Source: Liolophura sinensis
Lineage: Eukaryota; Mollusca; Polyplacophora; Chitonida; Chitonidae
Length of the DNA stretch: 64,000 bases
Assembly (NCBI RefSeq): GCF_032854445.1
Contig: NC_088303.1
Coordinates: 35,693,265 to 35,757,264 of the forward strand
Reading direction: 5' to 3'
How positions within the stretch are numbered: the stretch's first letter is position 1; each line of letters opens with the position of its first letter. This document shows, one piece after another, positions 1 through 12,421 of the stretch. Made by a program: the position numbers and the translations under genes. Under the pieces are notes generated by a model. It ran no database searches. It saw only the letters and a program-made list of their open reading frames with translations, and had not been told where the DNA came from.

Positions 1-365
1 CCCGCCACACGTTTCTGTTCCCAGCTGCAAAACACATTTCTGACAGCTCGTTCCCAGCGATAAAACAGCGTCCTTTTTTCTATTGTCTCACTGAAAATGC
101 GGCGCCAACAAATGCTTAATAAACGATACCAGGTCAGCTGGTATTAATACTTTTTCTATCATAATCTTTATCGGCCATGAAAACACCAATTCATTATGTA
201 TTGATTGTTTCTGTTAGTTGATTGGTATCAATAGCTAATCAATTAATTTAGGGAATTTCCCTTCTACCTTGACCCGATCAACACTTTGCTGATGTCATAG
301 CTGACCCGACAATATGTTCAGCAACTTTCATCGTTGAAGACAGCCTCCAAGACAACGCCAAGGCG

Positions 366-660
366 TCATTGGCGCGGGGGGCCTCCGTGGCTCAGTCGGT
401 TAGCGCGCTAGCGCAGCGTAATGACTTAGAAGCCTCTCACCAATGCGGTCGCTGTGAGTTCAAGTCCAGCTCATGCTGGCTTCCTCTCCGGCCGTAAGTG
501 GGAAGGTCTGCCAGCAACCTGCGGATGGTCGTGGGTTTCCCCCGGGCTCTGCCCGGTTTCCACCCACCATAATGCTGGCCGCCGTCGTATAAGTGAAATA
601 TTCTTGAGTACGGCGTAAAACACCAATCAAAAAAAAAAAAAAAAAAAATCATTGGCGCGG
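366..660 (+). mobile_element. Full-length tRNA-derived SINE (family 1) with 12-bp target duplication
   Basis: The body runs 378-648. It has a tRNA-like head with a pol III A box (TGGCTCAGTCGG) and B box (GAGTTCAAGTCC), a central conserved region, a 3' part ending CGGCGTAAAACACCAATC, and an A-tail of about 20 bases. The 12-bp duplication TCATTGGCGCGG flanks it at 366-377 and 649-660. The homologous sites in tandem units B (about 5620-5640) and C (about 8020-8040) are empty, so the insertion came after the unit duplication. Confidence 0.93.
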
Positions 661-1356
661 TTTGCTTAAGTGGGAAATTACTTCGTCAGTGTTTGAAGGA
701 AGTCTAACCTGGCTTGCTGGACGTCTGTTATTGATTCTAACTTGTCTAGTGCCTTACAGAATTGAGGAAAACTGCAAAACAAGCATCGCCCAAGACCTTC
801 ACCACTGCACACTTTACACCGACATCCTTCATCAGGACGCCTGTATGGTGCTTTGACGTTCAGAATCTCTCCATCAAACAACCATATCAGGTTAGATGTG
901 CAATGTATGTGTTGCCGGACATCCACGCACAAACAGGTTTGTTACAGAACCCCTCTTCAACGCATAGCATTGGTATCTTGAAAACTATAAGCACAACAGA
1001 CACATTTCAGGCAGTTAACTAACAAATCCAACCTACAACTAAAACCTGCAAAGCAAAAGAAATTCACCGTCAGGTATAGTTTATTTTGGCTTAACAAAAC
1101 AACCTTATGAGTGACAAACTGTGAATCAAATTTCCCTTTAGAGCTAAAAACTTAACAGAATCATTGACTTTACTCACGATTGGGCTGGTTTGAAGATTGA
1201 AATAAGTAAAAAATCAAACATTATATGTGTGCATCATGCGATCCCCTTTTTCTATCTGCCTCTCCAATCCTAACTAGCGAAGGCCTTGCTTCGCAAATTT
1301 GTAGTGCCTTTGGTAGCAGTAGATGGTACACTCGACTGTGCAGATCACCTGTATAC

Positions 1357-2083
1357 ATTTAGGTCAATGTGAAAAAATTATATCGTCCCTCTGGCAACAA
1401 GGCGTAGCTTTTAAGCCGCAGCCATCTATCAGTAAAGACGAGACCTTTAATTACTTGAACAAAGGGCTTTCGAGTTGCGAACGCTGACTTTGAAGTCACC
1501 AGTTCAAGCTAATTACAACGATAATCACAAAGTGGTTAGAACAGACTACAAAATGGCTACAGGGTTTACCAAGGTAACCTCAACAGACAAGTTTAATTAA
1601 ACTCTCAGTGTAGCGTCATGTAAACCAACGTATATTACCTCAAGGAACAGAGACCTTACAAACCAAGCCTATGAACAGCAAACACCATCCGGACAAGATT
1701 GTCTGACATTCATGGATTTTTAATAAACGGGACATAAGCCAATAGTTCTCTAACATGGACGTCTTTTACTGGCAAATTTGGAACTGTTTTACTTTAAATT
1801 CTTCACTTACTTGTGTCTTTCCGTTTTTCATTCGATCAACACAGACAACTTCAGCGAAACCTGTTACGTTCACGGGCCCTGATAAAACAGATAATCGTCA
1901 AACTTACACCTTCAACACATCGTCAGCTCTCTTTCTTCATACAGCCTCGGGAATATGCTGAAAGCATAAAAGTCCAAATAAAAGAAAAGGTAAGCAACCG
2001 TAAAATAAAATGTGCATTCCAGTTGTTTTACTTTTATCTCCAAAGTTTCCTGAGTGCAGCGTAAAACATCAATCAAGTAAATA
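1357..2083. repeat. High-identity block shared by tandem units A and C (copy in A)
   Basis: About 725 bp read almost identically to 8786-9510 (roughly 95% by eye), while flanking unit A and C sequence is much more diverged. The block ends with a degenerate SINE-like 3' tail (TGAGTGCAGCGTAAAACATC). A 68-codon ORF at 1755-1961 begins in it with ATG. The same ORF exists at 9183-9389, but most differences between the two change amino acids and unit D has an early stop, so coding is doubtful. Confidence 0.75.
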
Positions 2084-4320
2084 TCTTAACAGTACTTACT
2101 GAATTTCCATTTTTACGTTCAGAGATTTTAGCCTGTTTTAGGTGAATATATATATATACCGACTGTTCTCATTTGGCACAGGACGTTTTGACGTCATTGG
2201 CACGTCAGGTGCTCTAAATATCCCACCATATCATTCGAAACATTCTCTGCATTTTATTGAGAGAAACTGTTTTCACTCTATAATGAATTTCATGTCGTTC
2301 TAATCTGACGGGTGTAACGGCGAAGATGTAGCATTAAAACTTAATTGCAAGATTAAAAATCTTAATTATGAGCTGACTGGGACTGAATGTATGTCTCCGG
2401 GATATAAGTTTAATACTACATGTCCATTGTACATTCATAGTTTAAATTCCCATTACGACCACGGAATCTTTAGAGACGGTTGCCGTAGTGGATTACAAGT
2501 CTTTTCAGCGATAAAAGATAACACATTGCGTTTTTGTCTTGAAAAAGTGACATGTGTCAAAAAATAAGCGTTTAGCTGGAAAACGTTTAGACATATTCAA
2601 TATTAAAAGAGCTTTAATCTTAACAGTGGTCAGCGTCCCTGTTCAAAACATCCAGGTTACAAAGTTGGAAAAGCTCACTCTTGTGTTGTTAAAATGTGAT
2701 CCATGATTACGGGTCAAACAAAGCTTAAATCATAGCCGTGGGAAATGGATCAAATTTCAAAGTCTTCTATTTGTCAGAGACACCTAATTATTTGTCGACG
2801 ATGAGCTCAGTTTTCATGAGCTTTGTTTTCCGTGAAAAAAACTAGTGTATTGATCTATAGCCGAGACATTTTTATCCGGGTCCCAAAAATTCCGCTATGC
2901 TACTCGGAAGGTATGGAGTCACATTCCAACCAGATAAAAAACTACAAATGAAGACTGTTAAGACCAATTTTACTCACGTGGCCCCAAAAAATCCTTTCCA
3001 CCAGTGAGTAGACTTTGGATGTTTTTATACATACAAGGTTCAGATTCGTCCGAAGTATTCCCGATGGGAAATTAAGCCGTTTAAAAGTCGTCAAATTTCT
3101 CGACCTTCATACATTAGATAACAATTTCAACCAGAAGAGGACAAGTTGAAGTCTCGGTTGAAGGCATTGTATATGGAGTTACAGTCAAACAGAGGTGACG
3201 GGATTGAACCAGATCACTACACTATGTTGTAAAAATAATGTTCCTTTCCTTTGTATTCTTCTAGGTTTTGCAATAAAACGTCTGTTTTGTAATTTCTATT
3301 AACAAAGTTGGAATGCCGTTGTACTATTTTGTTAGTCAAGGAAGTTCTGTTAAACACGGTTGAATGTAAATACAGATGTACCGTCTACATTCGACTGTTG
3401 TATTCCCTTTGTGCACGTAAGGTATAACTATTTTCGAAAAACTGTTATCGCTTGGTAAGATACTGTAAAGATACTGAAGGAGTAAACCCCTCGTTCTCTA
3501 GGGGCACGCTCATAAATAACACGTACCCAACGCCCACAGTATGCTCTGTTATTTGAAAGAACCCAGAGACAGATTTACGATCGGTTGCATGCGAATGACC
3601 ACACGAATCTTCGTCCTCCTTCTTTGCACAGGATTGGCATCTGTGACCAGTGACCAAGAAATGATTCTCAGATCGACAAACATGATCACAAACGTGATCC
3701 CTATCAAGGCTTACTTTATGATCCTCTGTGGTTTTTGTTGTTTTCCAGGCCAAACTTTTACGGACTGGAAACAATGTTAATTGAATTCTGTGATGATTTA
3801 TAGATTTTTAGACATTATTGAATTTAATACATTTACAGTTTATTTTTTATTTCTTTATTGTCCTTAACAAGCAAACTGAAAGGTCCCCATGGAAATGCTA
3901 CTGCTCTTTCTTCTGCCCATCCCATCTGTCCTCTGAACACATTACATCTAGAAGGAATTCACATTATTGTTTTCTAATCTGAATAGTGCCTTGTCGTTCG
4001 ACAATGGCTACGAACCCTTTAATTTTTATCATGTGACTTCCTCTGCTTTATCCTCTTAGATTAAGTTTTACGCTCATTTTACGCTTTTATATTTGGGGGG
4101 GGGGGGTGTAGCAGTGATATTGTTTCCTTTCTCGGGGGATTTGGCTTCCGGCGAGCAAAATCATAGGTCATAGCTAACAAAGACCAAGGCTTTTCCCATT
4201 CAAATGAAAACAATTGCATCAAATCTGGGTAAAAGAGAACGTTTAAGTGAATAAATAGGGCACTGTCGACATTCCAAGATTAAATTTCTAAAGAAATTTC
4301 ATTGTCCTAAGGAGATATCC
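2084..4320. other. Gene-free stretch of unit A
   Basis: No supported gene. It holds diverged unit sequence, an (AT)n run near 2148-2157 and a poly-G run of about 11 bases near 4097-4108. The short ORFs overlapping at 3445-3780 lie on opposite strands over a unit block that is not conserved as protein in units C or D. Confidence 0.6.
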
Positions 4321-4321
4321 A

Positions 4322-4542
4322 GTGCCTCTTCTATTTATTTATTTATTTGATTGTTGTTTTACGCCGTAAACGAAATCAACGCCCATCCGCAGGTTGCTGC
4401 CAGACCTTCCCACTTATGGCCGTAGAGGCAACCAGCATGAGCTGGACTTTAACTCACAGCGACTTGGTGAGAGGCACCTGAGTCATTGCGCCGTGCTGGC
4501 GTGCTAACCCCCTGGGCTTACGTAGGCTCCGTGTCTCTTCTA
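4322..4542 (-). mobile_element. Family 1 SINE, antisense, internally deleted, with target duplication
   Basis: The body is 4334-4530. Read on the minus strand it carries the tRNA-like head region, the CATCCGCAGG complement region and the GGCGTAAAAC tail with a (TAAA)n end. The central segment usually containing the GGCGGCCAGCATTATGG complement is missing and the head is degenerate. The 12-bp repeat GTG(C/T)CTCTTCTA at 4322-4333 and 4531-4542 looks like a target duplication with one mismatch. Confidence 0.85.
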
Positions 4543-4955
4543 CAAAGTCATGCTCAGGTAACATTATTTTAACAAACATGGTGATTCATGTTAATGAGAC
4601 ATTAACGATGTATCCCAGGTAAGATAAATGATAAAAACGCGATGTCTAGATAATAGAAAGTCATTTTAGCGATTTCATAAGGAAAGGAAATTTTTCAATG
4701 AAAAGGTATTACCTGTCAAGAACAGACTCGATGATTTTACTCTTTCACTGGAAAATTTTCACTGGAAACTTTTCTCTGCTGCTTACATATAACTCTTTTG
4801 TAATTTCTTACCTATTTTCTAATTTTCTCAATAATTTAGAGATTTTTCTTGAGCGTTTATGCGGAAATCAGCCTTCACATTATTGACCTGGTGTGTGATT
4901 GACTATTGATCTACGAATATCTCTTACGTCGCCTACGTTGAGAGTGTAAACGTTA

Positions 4956-5010
4956 TGTGTCATGTGACCTTGTTCTCCGTCAGGGCACTGTCTCCAGGTA
5001 TAAACAAGTT
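4956..5010 (+). promoter_or_regulatory. Possible promoter-like motif pair in unit A (E-box palindrome plus TATA)
   Basis: GTCATGTGAC at 4959-4968 is followed 30 bp later by TATAAA at 4999-5004. Unit B keeps the same order: GTCACATGAC at 7021-7030 and TATAAA at 7072-7077. The surrounding sequence also contains a retroposon-like tail (GCTAAGCCATAATCATTTATTC), so the motifs may simply be part of a repeat. No ORF conserved in both copies follows. Low confidence. Confidence 0.25.
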
Positions 5011-5289
5011 CTCGCCACGATATGGCTGTAATATTATCGCTAAGCCATAATCATTTATTCACTCATTACTTGGTCAAAGTTGAACAGTCCGATGTAATCG
5101 GATTGACAAGCCAGCCAGGCAACAGACCGCCGGCTTTTCTTTTTGATTAGTCTTCTATGCATTGCATAGTAATAAGGAAAACTGCCAACTGTTTCCCAAA
5201 ATTGTTTTTTTATTCAGCCCATAAAACGCGACTTGCAAATAAAGAACTGTGTCAAAGTTATCTGACAGTCATTTCATCGGAATACGCTC

Positions 5290-7360
5290 CTAAAACCTCC
5301 GCCACACGTTTCTATTTCCAGCACAAAGACAGCTGATTCTGAGCGATAAAACAGCGTCTCATTGAAAATGCGGCGTCAACAGGTGCTTAATAAACGATAC
5401 CAGGTCAGCCGGTATTTATGTTTTCTATCATAACGTTTTACGGCCAAGAAAACACCAATTCCTTTATGTATTGATTGTTTCTGTTAGTTGATTGGTATCA
5501 ATAGCTAATCCTTCCTAACTTCGCTTCACCCGCTCGACCTTTTTTTGCTGATGTCGTAGCTGACCCGACGGTGTGTTCAGCAACTCTGGTCGTTGAAGAT
5601 AGCCTCCAGGACAACGCCAAGGCGTTATTGGCACCGTTTGCTGAAGTGGGGAATTACGTGGTCAGTGTTTGATGGAAGTCTATCCTGGCTTGCCTGATGT
5701 CTGTTATTGATACTAACTTGTCTAGTACCTGACAGAATTGAGGACAACAGACTTGACCTTGGAGAGAAACAAGCACACAAACCTAAAACTTAGCAACCCC
5801 ATCTATCATCCGATCCGTGTGCTGCTGTGACGCTGAGAGCCAATCCATGCAGCAATACTTTTAGGTTAGGCGTGTAACGTCTGTAAAAGAGACTCGCAGA
5901 AAGAGGTTACAGAACACTTCTTTGATACATAACATTTGTCTCTTGTGAACTATACCCAGTCAAAGTTTTGTTATAGTTTATGCTTAATTAATGGTTTGAA
6001 GTAATTTCTCAGATATGCCCAGCTTCGGATTACCCACGCATAACAAAGAGATTTTAACCCTAATGTCCAAATAAGGTTGTTTTCTACTTACAACGGTATA
6101 CAGGTTGAGAATAGCCGCACTTTCTGTCTTTCATGGTGTAAGAAAGATAAAAGATATTTGATGAAATTTACACCAGGCACATTGTTAAAGTTATCAAAAA
6201 TCGACAGTTTTAGTACTTTGAATTGTTTCTTTTCGTTACGGACTTTGTTAATAAAATATATGAAACTATAATTCTTAATACTATATAAGTATAATAACTA
6301 TAATATGTTGAAACTATAGTCGTCTTAAACAGATATCGAATTTTCAAGTGATGATATATGTGTCCTGCGAAGTAGCTCTGACATGGTTTAAAGCAGACAT
6401 TTCCGTCGCTTTAAAAACTGTAGAATTGTATGTATTCAGCAGCATGGTCAGTTCGCCCCGGACTGTTTTTATCACTTTCTGAGCTTACAGTATACACCTC
6501 GTCCACATTTTATTCTACGTATGTCAGCCATTACCTTTGATTCATTGACAAAAGCGGGACCTCCAACCCATGTTAGTGTTGTATGAGAATCACACTGGAG
6601 ATGTTGAATGTACTGCTTCCTGGTGCACAGTTCACAATGCGTGAGAGACCAGTCAATACTTATCCATAAGAAAATCGAAGAATCAGAAAAATACTGAACA
6701 CAGTGGAAGTTACTTATTTCTAGATCAAGCGCAACGTATAAAATTTTATTTTACACGATTCGGACACTCTTAAAGTTTACGCGCCTAGAACATTCGTTAC
6801 GTTTTACTGGTATCATTGAAAACGGTTCACTGCTTCTCTATGATGTCTATATATCTCTCTTTCATAATTTCTCAAATTATATATTTTCTTAGTGCTTCAG
6901 ACATTTGTCTTGAACGTTGATTCGGAAATCCGCCTGACGATCATTTACCTGGGTTCTGGTCGATGATGAGCGTGCGAATGTCTAGCTGTAATGTTAAATC
7001 GTCTAGTTTGGAAATAATGTGTCACATGACCAGAGCCAGTTCACCTGCTCGTTCAAGGCACTCTCTGCTGGTATAAACACATTCACACAACGTCATGGCT
7101 GTAATACTGCCCAAGAGGCGTTAAGCCATAATGATTTTATTCACTCAGTGCTTGGGCAGAAGTTGGTTGTATCGAGTACACATTCTAGACTGCTGGGCTA
7201 GCAAGTTATAAATCAGCCGGCTTTGCTTTCATTAGTTTTCTTTGCTTTGCATAGTAATAAAGAAAATTAAAACAGTTTTCATGTTCAACCCATAAAATGC
7301 AAATGAGCCGCTTTGAATTACGGCCTGTCCATGTTACCTCGGACAACGCTCTCAAATCCT
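5290..7360. repeat. Tandem unit B (short copy)
   Basis: It begins with the CCACACGTTTCT-like block at about 5297 and contains the GTAGCTGACCCGAC block near 5557 and the uninterrupted counterpart of the SINE target at 5620-5640. Its end (6830-7360) matches the end of unit A (4690-5290). It is only about 2 kb and lacks most of the middle found in A and C, so it is probably an internal-deletion copy. No gene is supported in it. Confidence 0.7.
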
Positions 7361-10300
7361 CCGTCACACGTTACTTTTCCCAGGAGAAAGACACATTTCC
7401 GACACCTGGGTCTCAGCGATAAAGAAACGTTCTCTGTTTGCTTCATTGAAAATGCGGCGCAAACGACTGCTTAATAAAGCATGGAATGGGGCCAAATAAC
7501 ATTATAAATATGTGCTAAATGATAATTCCTTATAACCATGAATAAAAGACAGTTTCATTTGTACAAGGTGTTGACGTCAGTTGATTGATGAACTGATCGA
7601 GCGCTTAAATACAAAATCAGCACGTCTCATCACATACCGAGATGTGCCTGCTCGAGAATTTCAGTTTCATTCAACCACAAATATAAATAGCAACGAAGTC
7701 AATCTGAGATGTCTTCCATGAAAACTGCAAAGTTTAAAGAAGTATAAAGAAGTATAAGATGAGGGTGGGAATAAAACTTGAGTATTTAAAATATTAAGTG
7801 TGTGGCTATTGCAGCCCACAATCAATTAATTCATATAATGAATGATCAATGGGTTTGTCGATTGATGGATTGATTAGTATCAACAGTTGATAAAACAATT
7901 TAGAAACTTTCCATTATAGATAACTTCACACGAGCGACATTTTGCTGAAGTCGCAGCTGACCCAGCAATATGTCCAACAACTTTGATCGTTGAAGGTAAT
8001 AACCTGAAAAACAATACAAAGGCTTTATTGGTGCGGTGTGCTTACGTGGGAATTGACTTGGTCAATGTTTGAAGGTAGTCTAGCCTGGCTTGCCGGACCT
8101 TTGTCATTGATTGTGACTTGTCTAGTGCCTAGCAGTATTGAGGACAACTGCCTTGACCTACGAAAGAGACAAACATCGCTCAAGGCCTGCATTAGTGTAC
8201 ACGTCACACCAGGACATCTCTCATCAGATTTGTGTGGTCCTTTGACGCCGAGAATCTCTACATCAAACATTCCTTTTATGTTAGGTTTGCAAGGTCTGTT
8301 TTGTTGAACACATATTCAGGTTCGTTATACATTTACTTATACTTCAATGCATAGCAGTATCTTGCAAACAAATCTTACTTTTGTCATTAATTTCCTGATG
8401 GTTAACTGAAACATGTTTACTGCAGTAGAGGAGAAATGTACAAAAAATAGCGATTCACCATCAGTTTTTAGCAAAGGTTTTTCTGAAACAAACATGAGTG
8501 AAAAGCTGTGAATGAAATGTCCCTTTAGAGCTTGAAAACGGTCTTTTCTCACGATTCGGTTGTTTTGAAGATTGAAATAAAGAAATATCAAACATGATTT
8601 GTTTCTATCACAAAAGCTGTGAGGAGAAAACTTGTGGTGAAGCTTTGAAAGCCATCTATATTTTCTTTTTACCTCCCTCGTCCTAAATGGTGAAGGTCAT
8701 TGCACGCAAGTTCGTAATGATGTGTTGTGAAAGATCTACTGTAGCAGTAGACAGTCCATTCAACGCTGCATAGCACCTGTATACATTTAGGTCAATATGA
8801 AAAAATTATATCGTCCCTCTGGCAACAAGGCGTAGCTTTTAAGCCGCAGCCATCTATCAGTAAAGACGAGACCTTCAACTGCCTGAACAAAGGACGTTCG
8901 AGTTGCAAACGCTGACTTTGAAGTCACCAGTTCAAGCTAATTACAACGATAATCACAAAGTGGTTAGAACAGACTACAAAATGGCTACAGGGTTTACCAA
9001 GGTAACTTCATCAGACACGTTTAATTAAACTCTCAGTGTAGCGTCATGTAAACCAACGTATATTACCTCAAGAAACAGAGACCCTACAAACCAAGCCTAT
9101 GAACAGCAAACACCATCCGGACAAGATTGTCTGACATTCATGGATTTTTAATAAACGGGACATAAACCAACAGTTCTCCAAGATGGACGTCTTATACTGG
9201 CAAATTTGGAACTGTTTTACTTTAAATTCTTCACTTATTTGTGTCTCTCCGTTTTTCATTCGATCAACACAGACAACTTCAGCTAAACCTGTTACGTTCG
9301 TGGGCCCTGATAAAAAAGATTATCGCCAAACTTACACCTTCAACACATCGTCAGCTCTCTTTCTTCATACAGCCACGGGAATATGCTGAAAGCATAAGTC
9401 CAAGTAAGAGAAAAGGTAATCCACAGTGAAATAAAATGTGCATTCCAGTTTGTCTAATTTTATCTGAGAAGTTTCCTGAGTACGGTGTAAAACACCGATC
9501 AAGTAAATATCTTTAAAATACATGCTTAGTTTTTATTTTCATTTGTGCGATTTGTGCTTGTTTTATGTGAATATGCATAACAACTATTGCGATACGACAC
9601 ACAGAGTTTAAAATGAAAGAAATAAAGTCGTTCGTCATTAGCACCCAAAGTGGTCTAAATATCGTACCATATAATTTGAACAATGTTCAAAACATCTGGC
9701 AGATTACAAAGGTGGAAGCGATCAGTCTTGTGTTGTGAAAGGTGATCCCAAATCACTGGCGGAACAAAGCGCATATTGTCGCTCTGGGTTTTGGGTTAAA
9801 TTTCAAGACATCAGATTGTTAGAGTCATCTAGTTACATCAGGGACTAGAAAAATTCCGCTAAGCTACCCGGAAGGTATGGTGTCACATTTCAAGCTGAAA
9901 AAATTACAAACGAAGCCGTTTTGGGCCAATTTCATTCACGTGACACAAAAAATTTGTCTTCACCCGAGGCAAGAAGTTACACGTTTTGATAAATAAAAGT
10001 TCAAACTCAAGCAGAATATTTCCGAAGGGAAGGTAATTCACCGTGAATGCAATTTATATTTGTAGAAGTGCTCGAACTTCATACAGTAGAAAACAATTTC
10101 AGCCATTTGCTGCTCTGGGGTGAAAAGAGTAAATTGCATATTAACATGTTTCCTGACTTCATCAAGAAAAAATCTCACCTCCTGGGGTTATATAGAAGAT
10201 GATCAACAAACACAAAGGAACCTGAACTAAGGTAACAAGAAGAACGAGGTTTTAAAGACTGCCCTTGTCTGAACCTCGGTTGAAAGTGGTGTGGATGTTT

Positions 10301-11950
10301 ATGTATTTTAAATTTCAAAAACACGCGACGTGAATATTACACCATTGTCCAAAAATGTTCCTTTACTTCTCAAGCTAGTGTTGGACTGTTTCTATAAAAA
10401 AAGCACGAATTCCATTATTATTTTGTGCCTTGAAGCCAGGTTTGTTCATGGTCAAACATGGTTCATTGTATTGTCAGCCTACGTTACAGTATGCTATTTG
10501 CCAAAGTGTCAGGCTGATTTATGAAACACAACACAGGACAAATCTTCGTCCTTCTTTTTTTGCATAATATTGAACTCTCAATAAAAAAAAGATTTGTTCT
10601 ATAGTTAGGTCCACTTCATGACCTCTTTCACTTTTATATTTTTAGATCGTATGTTTAGCAAACAGATAGTAATATGGGCGGAATGCCGTCATGATTTATA
10701 GATTTATAGATTTACTGACTTCATTATATTTGAATTTTATTATTTATTTCTTAATTATCTCAACGTGGAATGTTTAATCTGTCTCCTGAACACAATACTT
10801 CTAAAAGCGAGTCACACAATCCGTTTCAAACTTAGATAGCGTCTTGCTATTGCCTGCGATTCCTTTAATGTACGCTATTTTATCCAAGATGACTATTGTC
10901 CTCTATCAAATCAAAATATCACCTTTTGATTGCTTTTGTTTCAGCTTAATTCATTGATGGGATGGACCTGATTTTTCGTGGGGACCTGAAGTCAGAAGTT
11001 TTCTGACACCATCCACAAAAGGATGCTGTGATTTGTGCTGACATGGACTCGAGTTGAGGCTAGTGTAGAGTTTTTTTCATTTGTTGCGTTGATTTTCTCC
11101 ATCAACTTTAAGCCAATTTTATGATAAAATGTCTTCGAATTTATCAGGACAGTTTTATAATCTATAATCTGACGTATTCACATTCAGGGTATAAGAAAAT
11201 GTAAGGGAAACGTTTGTTTTCTTTCCAAGGGATTGGCTCGCTAAAAACAAAATGATAAATCGATCTGAGTGTCAAATACGACATTATTATTCCACCAGGT
11301 AATTAAAGAACAATGTCCAAACAGACAGTTGACGCCAAGATTTATTCCTAAAATAAAGACAAATGATTCTTCCCATTCAAATAAAAAGGTCTGGTCCCAA
11401 GAGAACATTTTCAGTGAAATAAAAACAAACATCTTGGACATTCAAAGAAATTCAAGAAACATTAAATTGCCACCCAGCTGGTGCGTATTCCACGGAGTCA
11501 TCGTAATCTGACGTCCATTGTCTATGGGTTTTATTGCCACGGTGGGTACAAAAAGCTTTAATGGCCAACAATTGATTTGAGTAACACGGCGTAGGTTAAA
11601 GAGACGTATCTCGTGAGAACATAACATGGTCATGCTCTCTTACATCGTAACTCACTTGATCTGTGTTGGCTATATCTTGTTGGAACAGTGTCTTTGAGAA
11701 TAAATGTCACACCCTGATGTTTGTTCTGTGATTAGGATATCGTTCACTCCACCTGTAAACCTGGCTCCCTGTGATAGCAGATGTGGTATATTTTTGACTT
11801 TTTTGGTAAATACTAGAGATTCGTTGAGATCATGTGCCTTAAATTTCTTTCATAATAGTTTTGGTGGGAAAAACGTGATTCATTTGATGCCTGCTCTGAT
11901 AAATATTGATAATCTCTGCGTGAAAATTTCCTATTTTCTCTCTGGCATTT
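7361..11950. repeat. Tandem unit C
   Basis: Ordered homology to unit A runs from the first block (7360) through the high-identity block (8786-9510), the GATCC block (about 9745), the TTTATAGATTT block (about 10695-10720) and a block at 11200-11460 that matches 4080-4300. Homology fades near 11900. Beyond it lie a possible exon, a minisatellite and the Polinton, and unit-type sequence resumes near 23600. No conserved coding sequence was seen. Confidence 0.65.
8786..9510. repeat. High-identity block shared by tandem units A and C (copy in C)
   Basis: Partner of 1357-2083. It includes the ORF at 9183-9389 and ends with TGAGTACGGTGTAAAACACC, which is recognisably the 3' tail of the family 1 SINE. 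The block may therefore end in an old SINE tail. The matching region of unit D (about 24555-25030) is clearly more diverged and has an early stop in the ORF. Confidence 0.75.
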
Positions 11951-12421
11951 GACATAAAAATAGCGACGTGAGCTGTAAAGATGACACTGGGGTTGTCAGC
12001 GGCAGACGTGTATATGGGATAATCTAGAACGTGTATGACGTGTTATGTGGCAGGATTTTAAGAACTATGGTGGTATGGCGTGTCAGCCACTAGGCTACCT
12101 GTTCCATATCTACCATTTAAAAAGTTTATTAATGAGTCACAGCTGTTATCAGAGATGACCCAATCCATAATTCCAGTAATTGTTTGACGATGTGAAAAAA
12201 AAAGGTTAGCATCCCGCTAATGGTTAGGCGCAGCAGTGTTGATTATGTTTTTCTCATCCATTATAAATTCAGGTTTTGTTTAATTTCCCAGATGTGCCCT
12301 GCTCCAGGTAACCTGTGTATTACAAAGGTGCTTTACGTTAAATAATGTGTCGTTTTCTAGTTACCATATACAGTTGTACACAGCTTTAGAGTGACACCCC
12401 TTCTTGTCATTATTTACTTGT
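9511..12421. other. Gene-free stretch (rest of unit C and unassigned sequence)
   Basis: Only diverged unit C sequence up to about 11950 and unassigned AT-rich sequence after it. The ORFs here (10330-10524, 11241-11633, 11704-11952) are short, overlap on opposite strands and resemble nothing I know. Confidence 0.5.

Larger units (their letters stand above)
1..5289. repeat. Tandem unit A of a large diverged repeat (truncated by window start)
   Basis: The unit shares ordered blocks with units B, C and D. The CGCCACACGTTTCT-like block at 1 recurs at 5297 and 7360. The block ending ACAACGCCAAGGCG (about 345-366) recurs near 5610 and, diverged, near 8015. The TAGGTCAATGTG block at 1357 recurs at 8786 and, diverged, near 24555. 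The block around 2690-3000 recurs at about 9745 and 28455. The CCCCTCGTTC block at about 3487 recurs near 30497. No coding sequence is conserved across copies. A SINE (378-648) and a second SINE (4334-4530) sit inside it. Unit boundaries are set by eye and are approximate. Confidence 0.7.

Noticed and set aside
378-470. tRNA genes at SINE heads (378, 25456, 49738)
   Set aside because: The A and B boxes are there, but no cloverleaf with a normal acceptor stem forms and each is joined to a SINE body.
437-652. Minus ORF over the first SINE and the similar ones at 32497-32718 and 25484-25687
   Set aside because: They are translations of the SINE in antisense, repeated at every copy.
3541-3780. 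Possible small secreted-protein gene at 3541-3780
   Set aside because: It overlaps an equally long antisense ORF, lies in a repeated block and its frame is not kept in units C or D.
662-8307. Matching signal-peptide-like ORFs at 662-856 and 8038-8307
   Set aside because: Neither starts with ATG at the shared position, the unit B copy has a stop in the middle, and the substitution pattern shows no protein constraint.
1755-9389. Paired 68-codon ORFs at 1755-1961 and 9183-9389 as a conserved small gene
   Set aside because: They are similar only because the whole 725-bp block is near identical. Most differences are amino-acid-changing, and unit D has an early stop.
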